Origin: Bacteroidales bacterium UBA1754
GTDB taxonomy: Bacteria; Bacteroidota; Bacteroidia; Bacteroidales; Paludibacteraceae
Direction of reading: 5' to 3'
NCBI GenBank assembly: GCA_002315615.1
Contig: DCHK01000016.1
Span: 1-11,718 of the forward strand
Length of the DNA stretch: 11,718 nucleotides
How positions within the stretch are numbered: position 1 is the stretch's first letter; each line of letters opens with the position of its first letter. The notes beneath the pieces were generated by a model, which worked only from the letters and a program-made list of their open reading frames with translations, was not told the origin of the DNA and did no database searches. The translations under genes and the position numbers were made by a program. Below, in pieces: positions 1 to 6,905 of the stretch.

Positions 1-771
1 TTCCGTATGCGCGAGTTCGAGCAAATGGAGATGCAATTCTTCTGCAAACCAGGCACCGAAATGGAATGGTTCAAACACTGGAAAGAGTTCCGTATGAAAT
101 GGCACCAAACGCTTGGTTTCGGCGCAGACAAATACCGCTACCACGACCACGACAAACTTGCACACTACGCAAATGCCGCTACCGACATCGAATTTTTGAT
201 GCCATTCGGTTTCAAAGAAGTAGAAGGTATTCACTCTCGTACTAATTGGGACCTTTCGCGCCACGGACAATTCTCTGGCAAAAAACTTGAATACTTCGAC
301 CCAGAAGACAATAAATCGTACATTCCATACGTAATCGAAACCTCTATTGGCGTTGACCGTATGTTCTTGTCGGTTTTGGCAGGTTCGTACAAAGAAGAAG
401 AACTCGAAGGAGGCGACAAACGCGTAGTTCTTTCGTTGCCAGCAGCATTGGCACCTGTTAAATGCGCAGTTCTTCCACTTTTGAAGAAAGATGGACTTCC
501 TGAAAAGGCAAACGAAATAATGAACGAGTTGAAATTCGATTACAAGTGCATTTACGAAGAAAAAGATACCATTGGCAAACGCTACCGCCGCCAAGATGCC
601 ATTGGAACTCCATTCTGCGTAACAGTTGACCACCAAACTTTGGAAGACAACACCGTTACATTGCGTTACCGCGACAGTATGCAACAAGACCGCGTGAAAG
701 TGGAAGACCTCCACAAGATAATAGGTGAAGCAGTAAATATGCGCAACTTATTTAAGAAAATGATGAACTGA
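1..771 (+). CDS. glyS: Glycine--tRNA ligase, class II dimeric type, C-terminal part (5' end outside window)
   Basis: Cytoplasmic enzyme that charges tRNA-Gly with glycine using ATP. The frame is open from base 1, so about 257 codons of the 3' part are present; dimeric bacterial GlyRS is usually near 500 residues, so roughly half is missing upstream. The visible start shows the REFEQMEMQFF segment of the class II catalytic core. Further on, a region around fragment residues 75-90 (GIHSRTNWDLSRH) and the motif 3 stretch ETSIGVDRMFL (about 112-122 from the Met at base 7) complete the active site. From about residue 142 (LSLPAALAPVKCAVLPL) the C-terminal anticodon-binding domain runs to the stop. 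adk follows after 19 nt on the same strand without a terminator, so the two are probably co-transcribed. The family is not in doubt; the upstream half cannot be assessed. Confidence 0.96.
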   Translation, partial: FRMREFEQMEMQFFCKPGTEMEWFKHWKEFRMKWHQTLGFGADKYRYHDHDKLAHYANAATDIEFLMPFGFKEVEGIHSRTNWDLSRHGQFSGKKLEYFDPEDNKSYIPYVIETSIGVDRMFLSVLAGSYKEEELEGGDKRVVLSLPAALAPVKCAVLPLLKKDGLPEKANEIMNELKFDYKCIYEEKDTIGKRYRRQDAIGTPFCVTVDHQTLEDNTVTLRYRDSMQQDRVKVEDLHKIIGEAVNMRNLFKKMMN

Positions 772-790
772 TTTTTCTAATACTATAAAA

Positions 791-1363
791 ATGACAAACG
801 TAGTAATATTTGGAGCTCCAGGTTCAGGAAAAGGAACTCAAAGTGAACTGATTATCAAGAAATACGGCTTCGACCATATCTCTACAGGCGATGTTCTTCG
901 CGCCGAAATGAAGAACGAAACAGAACTCGGCAAAATTGCCAAAGAGTATATCGCCAAAGGTGCATTAGTACCCGACGATTTAATTATCAATATGTTGGCT
1001 AATGTATTAGACAGCAAAAAAGATTCTAAAGGCGTAATTTTCGATGGTTTCCCACGCACCCTTCCACAAGGCGAAGCACTCAACAAAATGTTGGCTGAAC
1101 GTGGTTGCAAAGTTGACGTAGTTTTGAGTCTTGAAGTAGATGATGCCGAATTGATGGACCGCCTTATCAAACGCGGACAAATTTCTGGTCGCTCCGATGA
1201 CAATGAAGAAACAATCAAATCACGCCTCGTGGTTTACCACGGGCAGACATCGCCTCTTAAAGAATTTTACGTAAAACAGGGCGTTTTGGCATCAATCAAA
1301 GGAACTGGTTCTATCGAAGAAATTTTCGAAAGAGTGAGCAAAGCAATTGACGAGTGCAAGTAA
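791..1363 (+). CDS. adk: Adenylate kinase (short-lid form)
   Basis: Catalyses ATP + AMP = 2 ADP in the cytoplasm and sets adenylate energy charge. The 190-residue product begins with a P-loop, GAPGSGKGT at residues 8-16. It has the AMP-site STGD at 31-34, the DGFPRT motif at 85-90, and a lid region (about 126-138, RLIKRGQISGRSDD) that is short and lacks the four-Cys zinc site, so this is the short-type enzyme. Length and motifs are complete. The ATG at 791 directly precedes the conserved first beta strand, so the start is secure. It sits 19 nt after glyS and upstream of obg; adk next to obg is common in Bacteroidota. A terminator about 108 nt downstream separates it from obg. A heptad repeat tract begins inside its stop codon. 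Confidence 0.98.
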   Translation: MTNVVIFGAPGSGKGTQSELIIKKYGFDHISTGDVLRAEMKNETELGKIAKEYIAKGALVPDDLIINMLANVLDSKKDSKGVIFDGFPRTLPQGEALNKMLAERGCKVDVVLSLEVDDAELMDRLIKRGQISGRSDDNEETIKSRLVVYHGQTSPLKEFYVKQGVLASIKGTGSIEEIFERVSKAIDECK

Positions 1364-1390
1364 TTAGAAATTAGGAGTGAGGAGTGAGAA
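1363..1390 (+). repeat. Degenerate heptad tandem repeat directly after adk
   Basis: Starting on the last base of the adk stop codon there are four 7-nt units in a row: ATTAGAA, ATTAGGA, GTGAGGA, GTGAGAA, then a decayed fifth (ATTAACA). The units differ by one to three bases and keep a seven-base phase. The consensus resembles the tract at 11320-11354. No coding role is visible. The rest of 1391-1641 holds a terminator at 1471-1502, a dyad at 1563-1596 and otherwise AT-rich DNA. Confidence 0.7.
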
Positions 1391-1470
1391 ATTAACAATC
1401 ACTGACCGTAGGGAAGTAATTAGTTAATTTTTATTCATCTTTGAAATTCCAAAAACAAACACCTTATTAT

Positions 1471-1502
1471 AGGAGAAGGGCAAATGTCTTTCTCCTTTTT
1501 TT
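1471..1502 (+). terminator. Rho-independent terminator of glyS-adk
   Basis: Arms 1471-1480 and 1487-1496 pair over 10 bp (the seven outer pairs are Watson-Crick; the inner three include two G-U). The loop is six nt, and the stem runs straight into a T tract at 1496-1502. It lies about 108 nt after the adk stop and 140 nt before obg, so it probably ends the glyS-adk transcript and leaves obg to its own promoter. Confidence 0.8.
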
Positions 1503-1562
1503 GCACTCAATCTAAGAAAAAAGGTAAAAATTTACACTATTTTCACAAAACGAAAGGGTTCG

Positions 1563-1596
1563 GTAATTTTCACTTTCAAAATCGCACGAAAATTAC
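1563..1596. repeat. Inverted repeat upstream of obg
   Basis: GTAATTTTC at 1563-1571 and GAAAATTAC at 1588-1596 are perfect 9-bp inverted repeats separated by 16 nt, ending 45 nt before the obg ATG. The dyad is AT-rich with no T tract after it, so it is not a terminator. It could be an operator or a leader hairpin. A related dyad is present at 9960-9991. I did not find a clean TAnnTTTG box for obg in this region. Function is unknown. Confidence 0.4.
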
Positions 1597-1641
1597 TAAT
1601 TTAGCAAACTCATTTGTACAACCCAAAACAAGAATAGAATT

Positions 1642-2796
1642 ATGGCAGGAAGCAATTTTATAGACCACGCAAAAATATATTGTAGTTCAGGCAAAGGTGG
1701 TGCTGGCTCGGCACACTTTATGCGCGCAAAATATGTACCAAAAGGCGGACCTGATGGTGGTGATGGCGGTCGAGGTGGACACATCATACTTCGTGGAAAC
1801 CGCAACTTTTGGACACTTATTCACCTAAAATACGAACGACACATAATGGCTGGACACGGCGAATCTGGTGGACATAGTCGTAGTTTTGGCAAAGACGGTG
1901 AAGACAAATACATCGATGTGCCACTCGGCACTGTAGCCTACGATGCCGACAATGGTGAATTTTTGTGCGAAATAACTGAAGACAAACAAGAAATAATTTT
2001 GCTGAAAGGCGGTCGTGGTGGACTTGGCAACTGGCATTTTCGCACGGCTACCAACCAAGCACCTCGCTATGCACAACCTGGCGAACCATTGCAAGAACGC
2101 AACGTGATATTCGAGTTGAAAGTGTTGGCAGATGTCGGCTTAGTAGGTTTCCCTAACGCAGGAAAATCTACATTGCTATCGGTAGTTTCGGCTGCAAAAC
2201 CACAAATAGCAGACTACCCTTTCACTACGCTTGTACCAAACTTAGGCATTGTACAATATCGCGAAGGAAAATCATTTGTAATGGCAGACATTCCTGGAAT
2301 TATAGAAGGTGCTGCCGAAGGCAAGGGACTTGGATTGCGTTTCTTGCGTCACATTGAGCGCAACTCTATTCTGCTTTTCATTGTGCCAGCCGACTGCGAC
2401 AACATAGTGAAAGAGTACGAAATACTATTGCACGAATTGGAGAAATACAATCCTGAACTTTTGGATAAACACAAAATATTAGCCATCTCTAAATGCGAAC
2501 TTATCGACCAAGAACTGACCGAAGCATTTGAAAAAGAGATAAGCGAAAAATTACCAGACATCACTCATATCTTCTTCTCATCTATCGCCGGCATACACGT
2601 TACCGAACTGAAAGACATACTTTGGGCAGAAATAAACGACCCAAAGAATCAGCACGTAACAATGTCGCACAAACCATTGGAAATCCGTCAAAACTCTACG
2701 CACGAGTACGATGACGAAGATGACTTTGACTATGATGACAATACGCCAACAGATTACGATGAGGACAACAATTTCATTCCGCAAGAAGAATTTTAG
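1642..2796 (+). CDS. obg: GTPase Obg (ribosome-associated, large subunit assembly)
   Basis: Obg/CgtA GTPases bind the 50S ribosomal subunit and take part in its maturation and in stress control. The 384-aa product has the glycine-rich Obg fold at residues 1-160 (GKGGAGS at 17-23, GGPDGGDGGRGG at 35-46). The G domain follows: G1 GFPNAGKST at 169-177, G2 around the Thr pair at 195-196, G3 DIPG at 216-219, G4 SKCE at 283-286 and G5 SSI at 313-315. G4 is odd: the usual [NST]KxD Asp that reads guanine is Glu. There is no OCT domain; residues 355-384 form an Asp/Glu-rich tail, which is familiar in Bacteroidota Obg proteins. The start MAGSNFIDHAKIYC matches the family N-terminus. The gene stands alone on its transcript, after the adk terminator and converging with pdxB. 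Confidence 0.97.
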   Translation: MAGSNFIDHAKIYCSSGKGGAGSAHFMRAKYVPKGGPDGGDGGRGGHIILRGNRNFWTLIHLKYERHIMAGHGESGGHSRSFGKDGEDKYIDVPLGTVAYDADNGEFLCEITEDKQEIILLKGGRGGLGNWHFRTATNQAPRYAQPGEPLQERNVIFELKVLADVGLVGFPNAGKSTLLSVVSAAKPQIADYPFTTLVPNLGIVQYREGKSFVMADIPGIIEGAAEGKGLGLRFLRHIERNSILLFIVPADCDNIVKEYEILLHELEKYNPELLDKHKILAISKCELIDQELTEAFEKEISEKLPDITHIFFSSIAGIHVTELKDILWAEINDPKNQHVTMSHKPLEIRQNSTHEYDDEDDFDYDDNTPTDYDEDNNFIPQEEF

Positions 2797-2805
2797 CAGT
2801 CTGAC

Positions 2806-3900
2806 TTAATTCTTGGCTTTGAATCCCAATTTCAAAAGTGAAGAATTTATAGGATTTACCGAATACGAAATAAAGTCGCGACGCAAATTGTATTCACTGC
2901 GCATTTTTTCAAAATCTTCGGGATGTTGCTTTAGTGTGGCGCTGTCTGCAGCAATATCGTAAACCGCACAAAACAATTGCTCGTAACATTGGAAATCAAT
3001 TTCTTGGTTTTTCGGAATTGGTAATTGTGGATACGAAGGCATATCCATCTTTAAATCGAAAAACTTTATCATTTCGCTGATGCACGCCATTGTAGCATTC
3101 GCTTTTCCGTCGGCAGAATAACCTGCTATATGTGGCGTAGCAACGTCTGCCAAAGCAAGTAGTTCGCGATTTATTTGTGGTTCTTGCTCCCAACAGTCGA
3201 TTGCCAAAGCCGAACAAAGTCCTTGTTTTCGTGCATCAATTATCGCTTGAGTATCAAAAACTTCTCCACGTGCAGCATTTATCAAAATAGGAGATTTTTT
3301 CAATGATTGAAGAAATGATTTGTCTGCCAAATGGAATGTGGGACATTCGCCATCGAACGTAAGTGGTGTATGAAATGTAATGGCATTGCATTTTTCGGCA
3401 ATTTCGTCAAGCGAAACGTATATGTTGGACTTGTCGATTTTCGCTTTTAACGGGTCACACAATAAATATTTTATTCCCAAAGCATCGGCAAAATTCTTCA
3501 CCGTTATTCCTACGTGTCCAACGCCAACTATTCCAAGTGTTAAATTTTGCAAATTATTTCTCTGTTTTCGGCACAAATAAGACAACGCAGAAACTACATA
3601 TTGCTGAACGGCAAGTGCATTGCATCCTTCGGCATTTTTCCAATAAATATTGTTTTTTTCGCAATATTCAGTATCTATATGGTCGTAGCCGATAGTTGCA
3701 GTTAGTACGCACTTCACATTTGAACCACGCAACAATGACTCGTCGCACATTGTACGCGTACGCACAATCAAGGCATCGGCATCGCGAACGCACTCGGCAT
3801 TTATAGCCGAACCTTTAATGTAACGAACATCGGCACAATTCTCAAAAACTCCTTTGATAAACGGAATTTTATCATCTATTACAACAACCAATTTTTCCAT
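2806..3900 (-). CDS. pdxB: 4-phosphoerythronate dehydrogenase (pyridoxal phosphate synthesis)
   Basis: PdxB oxidises 4-phospho-D-erythronate to the 2-oxo acid, the second step of the DXP-dependent route to pyridoxal 5'-phosphate. The 364-aa product is a D-2-hydroxyacid dehydrogenase. It has the nucleotide-binding GVGHVG at residues 126-131 with a downstream acidic residue at D149, catalytic Arg in INAARGE (R211), Glu in WEQEP (E240) and His in TPHIAGYSADGK (H257). The GYSADGK context and the C-terminal extension of about 85 residues distinguish PdxB from SerA, GhrA and LdhA. The start is 8 nt after the xseA stop, so it is probably the third gene of the MORN-xseA-pdxB operon. Its stop is only 9 nt from the obg stop, and no hairpin is visible between them. 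Confidence 0.94.
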   Translation of the reverse strand: MEKLVVVIDDKIPFIKGVFENCADVRYIKGSAINAECVRDADALIVRTRTMCDESLLRGSNVKCVLTATIGYDHIDTEYCEKNNIYWKNAEGCNALAVQQYVVSALSYLCRKQRNNLQNLTLGIVGVGHVGITVKNFADALGIKYLLCDPLKAKIDKSNIYVSLDEIAEKCNAITFHTPLTFDGECPTFHLADKSFLQSLKKSPILINAARGEVFDTQAIIDARKQGLCSALAIDCWEQEPQINRELLALADVATPHIAGYSADGKANATMACISEMIKFFDLKMDMPSYPQLPIPKNQEIDFQCYEQLFCAVYDIAADSATLKQHPEDFEKMRSEYNLRRDFISYSVNPINSSLLKLGFKAKN

Positions 3901-3908
3901 CTAATATC

Positions 3909-5135
3909 CTATTTTATCGTTGCAGATTTTTCGCCATCGGCAAACTGCATTTTCACTTCATCACCTTCGCGCAAATCTGCCACCGACTTTATCCAACCAT
4001 TTTTGCCAAAAACACGCACATAACCACGAGACAAGCACTCGTCGGGCGAGCAGAAAGCGATACGTTGTTGCAAGAGCAACAAATCTTGTTTTTTTGCATC
4101 TAAACTGCGACGTACCGACGACTGAAATGTAAGCCAAAGTGCATCTAATTGTCTCATTTTCAACGTCATTATTTTTTGTGGTAACTGCACCAAACGCATT
4201 TTGTACTGCAACAATAAATCTTCTTGCCTGTCAATTTTCTCTTGTACCAATCGTACGGCACGCAATAGCAAATCAGACAATGTATCTTCGTAATCTCTAA
4301 CACTATCTATCAAGAAATCTGCCACAGCCGTAGGAGTTTTTAGACTTTGATTTGCCACTGCATCTATCACCGAAACGTCGCGCTGATGACCTATGCCCGA
4401 CAATATAGGCAACGGAAATTGCGTACAGTAATATGCCAATTCGTAACTATCGAAAGCCGAAAGTTCTGACGTAGCCCCTCCGCCACGAATTATCGCCACC
4501 ACATCAAAATCGTCGATTTGCGAAGCAATGTTGTCCAACGCTTCAATAACAGATTCAGTCGTTTGCTCGCCTTGCATTTTTGCAGTGAACAACGTACACG
4601 AAAATGTATAACCAAAACGATTGTTATTCAATTGATTCATAAAATCGCCATATCCGGCTGCGGTGCCAGATGACACAATAGCAATTCTGCGAGGAACAAT
4701 AGGTACATCGAGCATTTTATTCATATCTACAACGCCCTCTTCGGTGAGTCGTTTGATAATTTTATCGCGCTTCAGGGCAATATCACCCACCGTAAATGAT
4801 GGTTCTATGTCGGTGATATTCATCGAAAAACCATACACTTCGTGAAACTCAAAATTTGCTTGAACCAAAATTTTCATTCCTGGTTGCAATATCAATCCCG
4901 TCTCGCCCTCGAAATATGGTTTGAGCAACCGATACACTTGCGCCCAAATGCTTGCCCGAGATTTTGCTATAATTCGCTCATTTTCATCTTTTTCAATCAG
5001 TTCGAGATAGCAATGACCCGACTGATTTTCGCGACACTCGCTCACTTCGGCACGTACCCAAAACGAATCGGGAAACGCACAATACACTTCATCTTTCAGA
5101 TTGTAAAGTATTTCGCTGAGCGAAGATGATTCCAT
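3909..5135 (-). CDS. xseA: Exodeoxyribonuclease VII large subunit
   Basis: XseA is the catalytic subunit of exonuclease VII, which degrades single-stranded DNA from both ends in repair. The 408-aa product starts with an OB-fold DNA-binding domain (about residues 1-112). The catalytic domain follows, with VPRRIAIVSSGTAAGYGDF at 147-165, the RGGG motif at 217-220, FDS at 228-230, GIGHQRD at 247-253 and KTPTAVADFL at 266-275. A long charged helical segment (about 280-370) is the expected coiled coil that binds XseB. The ATG at 5135 shares one base with the stop of the upstream MORN gene (TAATG), which fixes the start and suggests translational coupling. No xseB-like small ORF follows; pdxB comes 8 nt later. 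Length is near the usual 400-450. Confidence 0.95.
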   Translation of the reverse strand: MESSSLSEILYNLKDEVYCAFPDSFWVRAEVSECRENQSGHCYLELIEKDENERIIAKSRASIWAQVYRLLKPYFEGETGLILQPGMKILVQANFEFHEVYGFSMNITDIEPSFTVGDIALKRDKIIKRLTEEGVVDMNKMLDVPIVPRRIAIVSSGTAAGYGDFMNQLNNNRFGYTFSCTLFTAKMQGEQTTESVIEALDNIASQIDDFDVVAIIRGGGATSELSAFDSYELAYYCTQFPLPILSGIGHQRDVSVIDAVANQSLKTPTAVADFLIDSVRDYEDTLSDLLLRAVRLVQEKIDRQEDLLLQYKMRLVQLPQKIMTLKMRQLDALWLTFQSSVRRSLDAKKQDLLLLQQRIAFCSPDECLSRGYVRVFGKNGWIKSVADLREGDEVKMQFADGEKSATIK

Positions 5136-5974
5136 TATTTTCTCTTTTTATTTTTTACTTTAGATGGTTCTTCCACAACTTGCTCATCGTTGAAGAAATC
5201 TTCTACCGAAGTTTGATAATCGGCAGGGTCTTTCATTTTTCCTGCGTTTTCGTCATTTTGCTTTACGTCTTTTTGCTCGTTTGCATCAATTTCAAGTTGA
5301 TTCGTAGCAATTCCACGCACATATTCTATTGAAGCAATTTGTGTTTTGCCATCGCGGTCAAAAACCACCCAAATGCTGTCTTTCTTGTCAGCTAAATATT
5401 GACCCTTCGATTCTGTTTTTCCGTCGTCAAAATAAGTAACAAAATCGCCTTCGCGCAATCCGTTCGCATAATTTACTTCACTTTGCAATTGCCCATTTGG
5501 GAAATACTGCTTATGCGAGCCTTCTCTTTTGCCGTTTTTCCACTCGGTAGTCTCAAACACGCGACCTTGAGCATCATACACCGTAGAAACACCATCGAGC
5601 AGTCCAACTTCGGAATAATTATCTACTTGAATCACCTCACCTTTTTGCGAATAAGTCGTCCATTCGCCCACGCGTTTCTCATTTTTGAAATAACCTTTCG
5701 ACAATATTTTTCCGTTGTCACGATACATTTCGGTATAAACTCTATCTGAATTTACATCAAAATTTTGTTTCAACTTCAGTTTCCCGTTGCTATAGTATCG
5801 CACAAATTCGCCGACAGGTTTTCCTTTTGAGAAATTGCCATCGTACATTACTTTCCCGTTGTCGTAATATTTCACCCAATGCCCTTGTTTCAGACCATTT
5901 TTATCAACTTTATTTTGAGCCACAGCACACGCCGAGACCAAAACCATCATTGCAAATCCAATTATTTTTTTCAT
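5135..5974 (-). CDS. MORN-like repeat protein, probable lipoprotein (YwqK-type repeats)
   Basis: The 279-aa protein has an N-terminal export signal, MKKIIGFAMMVLVSAC, with a lipobox-like VSAC at residues 13-16; cleavage before C16 would give a lipoprotein, although cleavage after AVA at 17-19 is also possible. Residues 30 to about 215 hold roughly eight repeats of 23-25 residues of the type G-x-W/F-x-x-Y-x-x-(N/D)G-K, for example at 30, 55, 103, 128, 152 and 176. This is the MORN_2/YwqK repeat family, often labelled as antitoxin with little evidence. The tail (228-279) is charged and ends KKRK. I chose Met at 5974 rather than the in-frame Met at 6046 because it begins the signal peptide and lies downstream of a good promoter. 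Its stop overlaps xseA. The role is unknown; the repeats suggest a surface scaffold or binding surface. Confidence 0.85.
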   Translation of the reverse strand: MKKIIGFAMMVLVSACAVAQNKVDKNGLKQGHWVKYYDNGKVMYDGNFSKGKPVGEFVRYYSNGKLKLKQNFDVNSDRVYTEMYRDNGKILSKGYFKNEKRVGEWTTYSQKGEVIQVDNYSEVGLLDGVSTVYDAQGRVFETTEWKNGKREGSHKQYFPNGQLQSEVNYANGLREGDFVTYFDDGKTESKGQYLADKKDSIWVVFDRDGKTQIASIEYVRGIATNQLEIDANEQKDVKQNDENAGKMKDPADYQTSVEDFFNDEQVVEEPSKVKNKKRK

Positions 5975-6018
5975 AACACTAAAATTTATATCGTAATAAC
6001 AAACATTTTTTTTCTTCA

Positions 6019-6048
6019 CAAATTTATCAAAAATAACGAAAATCACAA
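6019..6048 (-). promoter_or_regulatory. Promoter of MORN-xseA-pdxB operon
   Basis: On the minus strand TAAATTTG (6026-6019) matches the Bacteroidota -7 box TAnnTTTG, with TTG at 6048-6046 exactly 19 nt upstream as a -33 element. The predicted transcript would have a leader of about 40 nt before the ATG at 5974. Confidence 0.65.
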
Positions 6049-6107
6049 CAATTATTTTCTTGCCTGATTGTTCTCTTTTTATGCAAATTTAAAAAAATGT
6101 AAGTTTG

Positions 6108-6138
6108 TTTGCAAACAGAAAATTATTCTGTACTTTTG
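6108..6138 (+). promoter_or_regulatory. Promoter of tRNA-Pro
   Basis: TTTG at 6108-6111, a 19-nt spacer, then TACTTTTG at 6131-6138: a full match to the Bacteroidota TTTG-N19-TAnnTTTG promoter, 11 nt before the mature tRNA. The -33 box lies in a perfect palindrome (GTTTGCAAAC, 6107-6116). The -7 box runs into an inverted repeat, TTTTGCA-AG-TGCAAAA (6134-6149), that ends at the first tRNA base. Confidence 0.75.
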
Positions 6139-6149
6139 CAAGTGCAAAA

Positions 6150-6222
6150 CGGGATGTGGCGCAGTTGGTAGCGCGCTACGTTCGGGACGTAGAGGTCGCA
6201 GGTTCGAGTCTTGTCATCCCGA
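6150..6222 (+). tRNA. tRNA-Pro (anticodon CGG)
   Basis: A complete 73-nt cloverleaf. Acceptor arms are CGGGATG (6150-6156) and CATCCCG (6215-6221) with discriminator A at 6222. The D stem is GCGC/GCGC (6159-6174). The anticodon stem CTACG/CGTAG flanks loop TTCGGGA (6181-6187), giving anticodon CGG, which reads CCG. The variable loop is 6193-6197, and the T arm has loop TTCGAGT (6203-6209). The 3' CCA is not encoded. It has its own promoter and a terminator 5 nt downstream, so it is transcribed alone. Confidence 0.97.
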
Positions 6223-6226
6223 CGGG

Positions 6227-6253
6227 AGCAGTCAGATTTTGACTGCTTTTTTT
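6227..6253 (+). terminator. Terminator of tRNA-Pro
   Basis: Perfect 8-bp stem AGCAGTCA (6227-6234) / TGACTGCT (6240-6247) with a 5-nt loop, running into a T tract to 6253. It begins 5 nt after the tRNA. Confidence 0.88.
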
Positions 6254-6263
6254 GTTGAAAAAC

Positions 6264-6295
6264 AAAAAAGGAGAAGCCTACAAATAGACCTCTCC
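6264..6295 (-). terminator. Terminator of the two-helix CxxC protein gene
   Basis: On the minus strand the arms at 6295-6287 and 6278-6270 pair over 9 bp with two G-U pairs and an 8-nt loop, followed by a six-T tract (6269-6264) and more Ts. It lies 23 nt after the stop of the gene at 6318-6797, back to back with the tRNA-Pro terminator. Confidence 0.72.
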
Positions 6296-6317
6296 CACAA
6301 ATATTGAGTAGAGCAAT

Positions 6318-6797
6318 TTACGCAAACTCTATCATCACATTACCGATTGGCTCATATTGATATGGCACAAACTTAAAATGTTGGCAAATTACACAACTTT
6401 TTGTCGGCGTTTGGTACGTTACCACTACGTGCTGAGCATTTGGATTTTTGCTCGACAACTCTTGCATTTTGTCAAAATCTTTTTGACGCATCATTTTTTC
6501 AATTTCGTCTGACGAAAAATCCTTGTCGAAACAAAACTCTTTCTTTTTAAGTTTCTCTTTTGTAGGAAGATAAATGATATTGCTTTGGCAAATAAATGTT
6601 GCACAAAAACCAAATATTATTATCAAAATACCAACACTTGCAACAACTATATCCACATTTTTTGGCAAATCGGTAGCAACAGGAATATAAGCCAATACCA
6701 AACCTGCCACAATCAAAACTATTGCCAACAAAGGATTTCTTTTTACTTGAAATTTTCCAGCATTTTCTTCTATGAGTTTATCCAAATTTATATCCAT
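6318..6797 (-). CDS. Unrecognised two-helix membrane protein with a C-terminal CxxC motif
   Basis: I do not recognise this 159-aa protein. A polar N-terminus (1-20) precedes two hydrophobic helices (about 22-41 and 48-70) joined by a short PKNVD turn. These are followed by a basic stretch (79-86, EKLKKKEF) and a soluble domain (87-159). With Lys/Arg-rich segments flanking the helix pair, both ends are probably cytoplasmic. The soluble part contains CVIC at 135-138, a CxxC that could bind metal or be redox active, and ends in a hydrophobic strand. The ATG at 6797 gives a natural N-terminus and no earlier start is better. I see no good TAnnTTTG box in the 108-nt gap upstream, only a 6-bp hairpin at 6869-6888. 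A terminator follows the stop. It may be co-transcribed with the exported protein at 6906-7292. Confidence 0.75.
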   Translation of the reverse strand: MDINLDKLIEENAGKFQVKRNPLLAIVLIVAGLVLAYIPVATDLPKNVDIVVASVGILIIIFGFCATFICQSNIIYLPTKEKLKKKEFCFDKDFSSDEIEKMMRQKDFDKMQELSSKNPNAQHVVVTYQTPTKSCVICQHFKFVPYQYEPIGNVMIEFA

Positions 6798-6905
6798 AAT
6801 TATTTATTTTTTAGGTTAATGTATAAGAATTTTGAACTGCCAAACGATGACAGCACTACGTTTTTTTTGTATGGTTCTTTTGCCATACTTAAAATACATT
6901 AACCG

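Noticed and set aside
5135..5974. Toxin-antitoxin antitoxin, as YwqK-like proteins are often named
   Set aside because: There is a signal peptide and no toxin-like partner; the neighbours are xseA and pdxB.
5975..6046. N-terminal extension of the MORN-repeat protein to an in-frame Met at 6046
   Set aside because: It adds 24 residues before a good signal peptide and would start upstream of the predicted promoter; Met at 5974 is the better start.
6068..6307. 79-aa plus-strand reading frame
   Set aside because: It runs across the tRNA-Pro gene and its terminator; this is structural RNA, not protein.
6869..6888. Hairpin GTATGG/CCATAC as a terminator
   Set aside because: The stem is only 6 bp, with an A run after it on the minus strand and no T tract after it on the plus strand.
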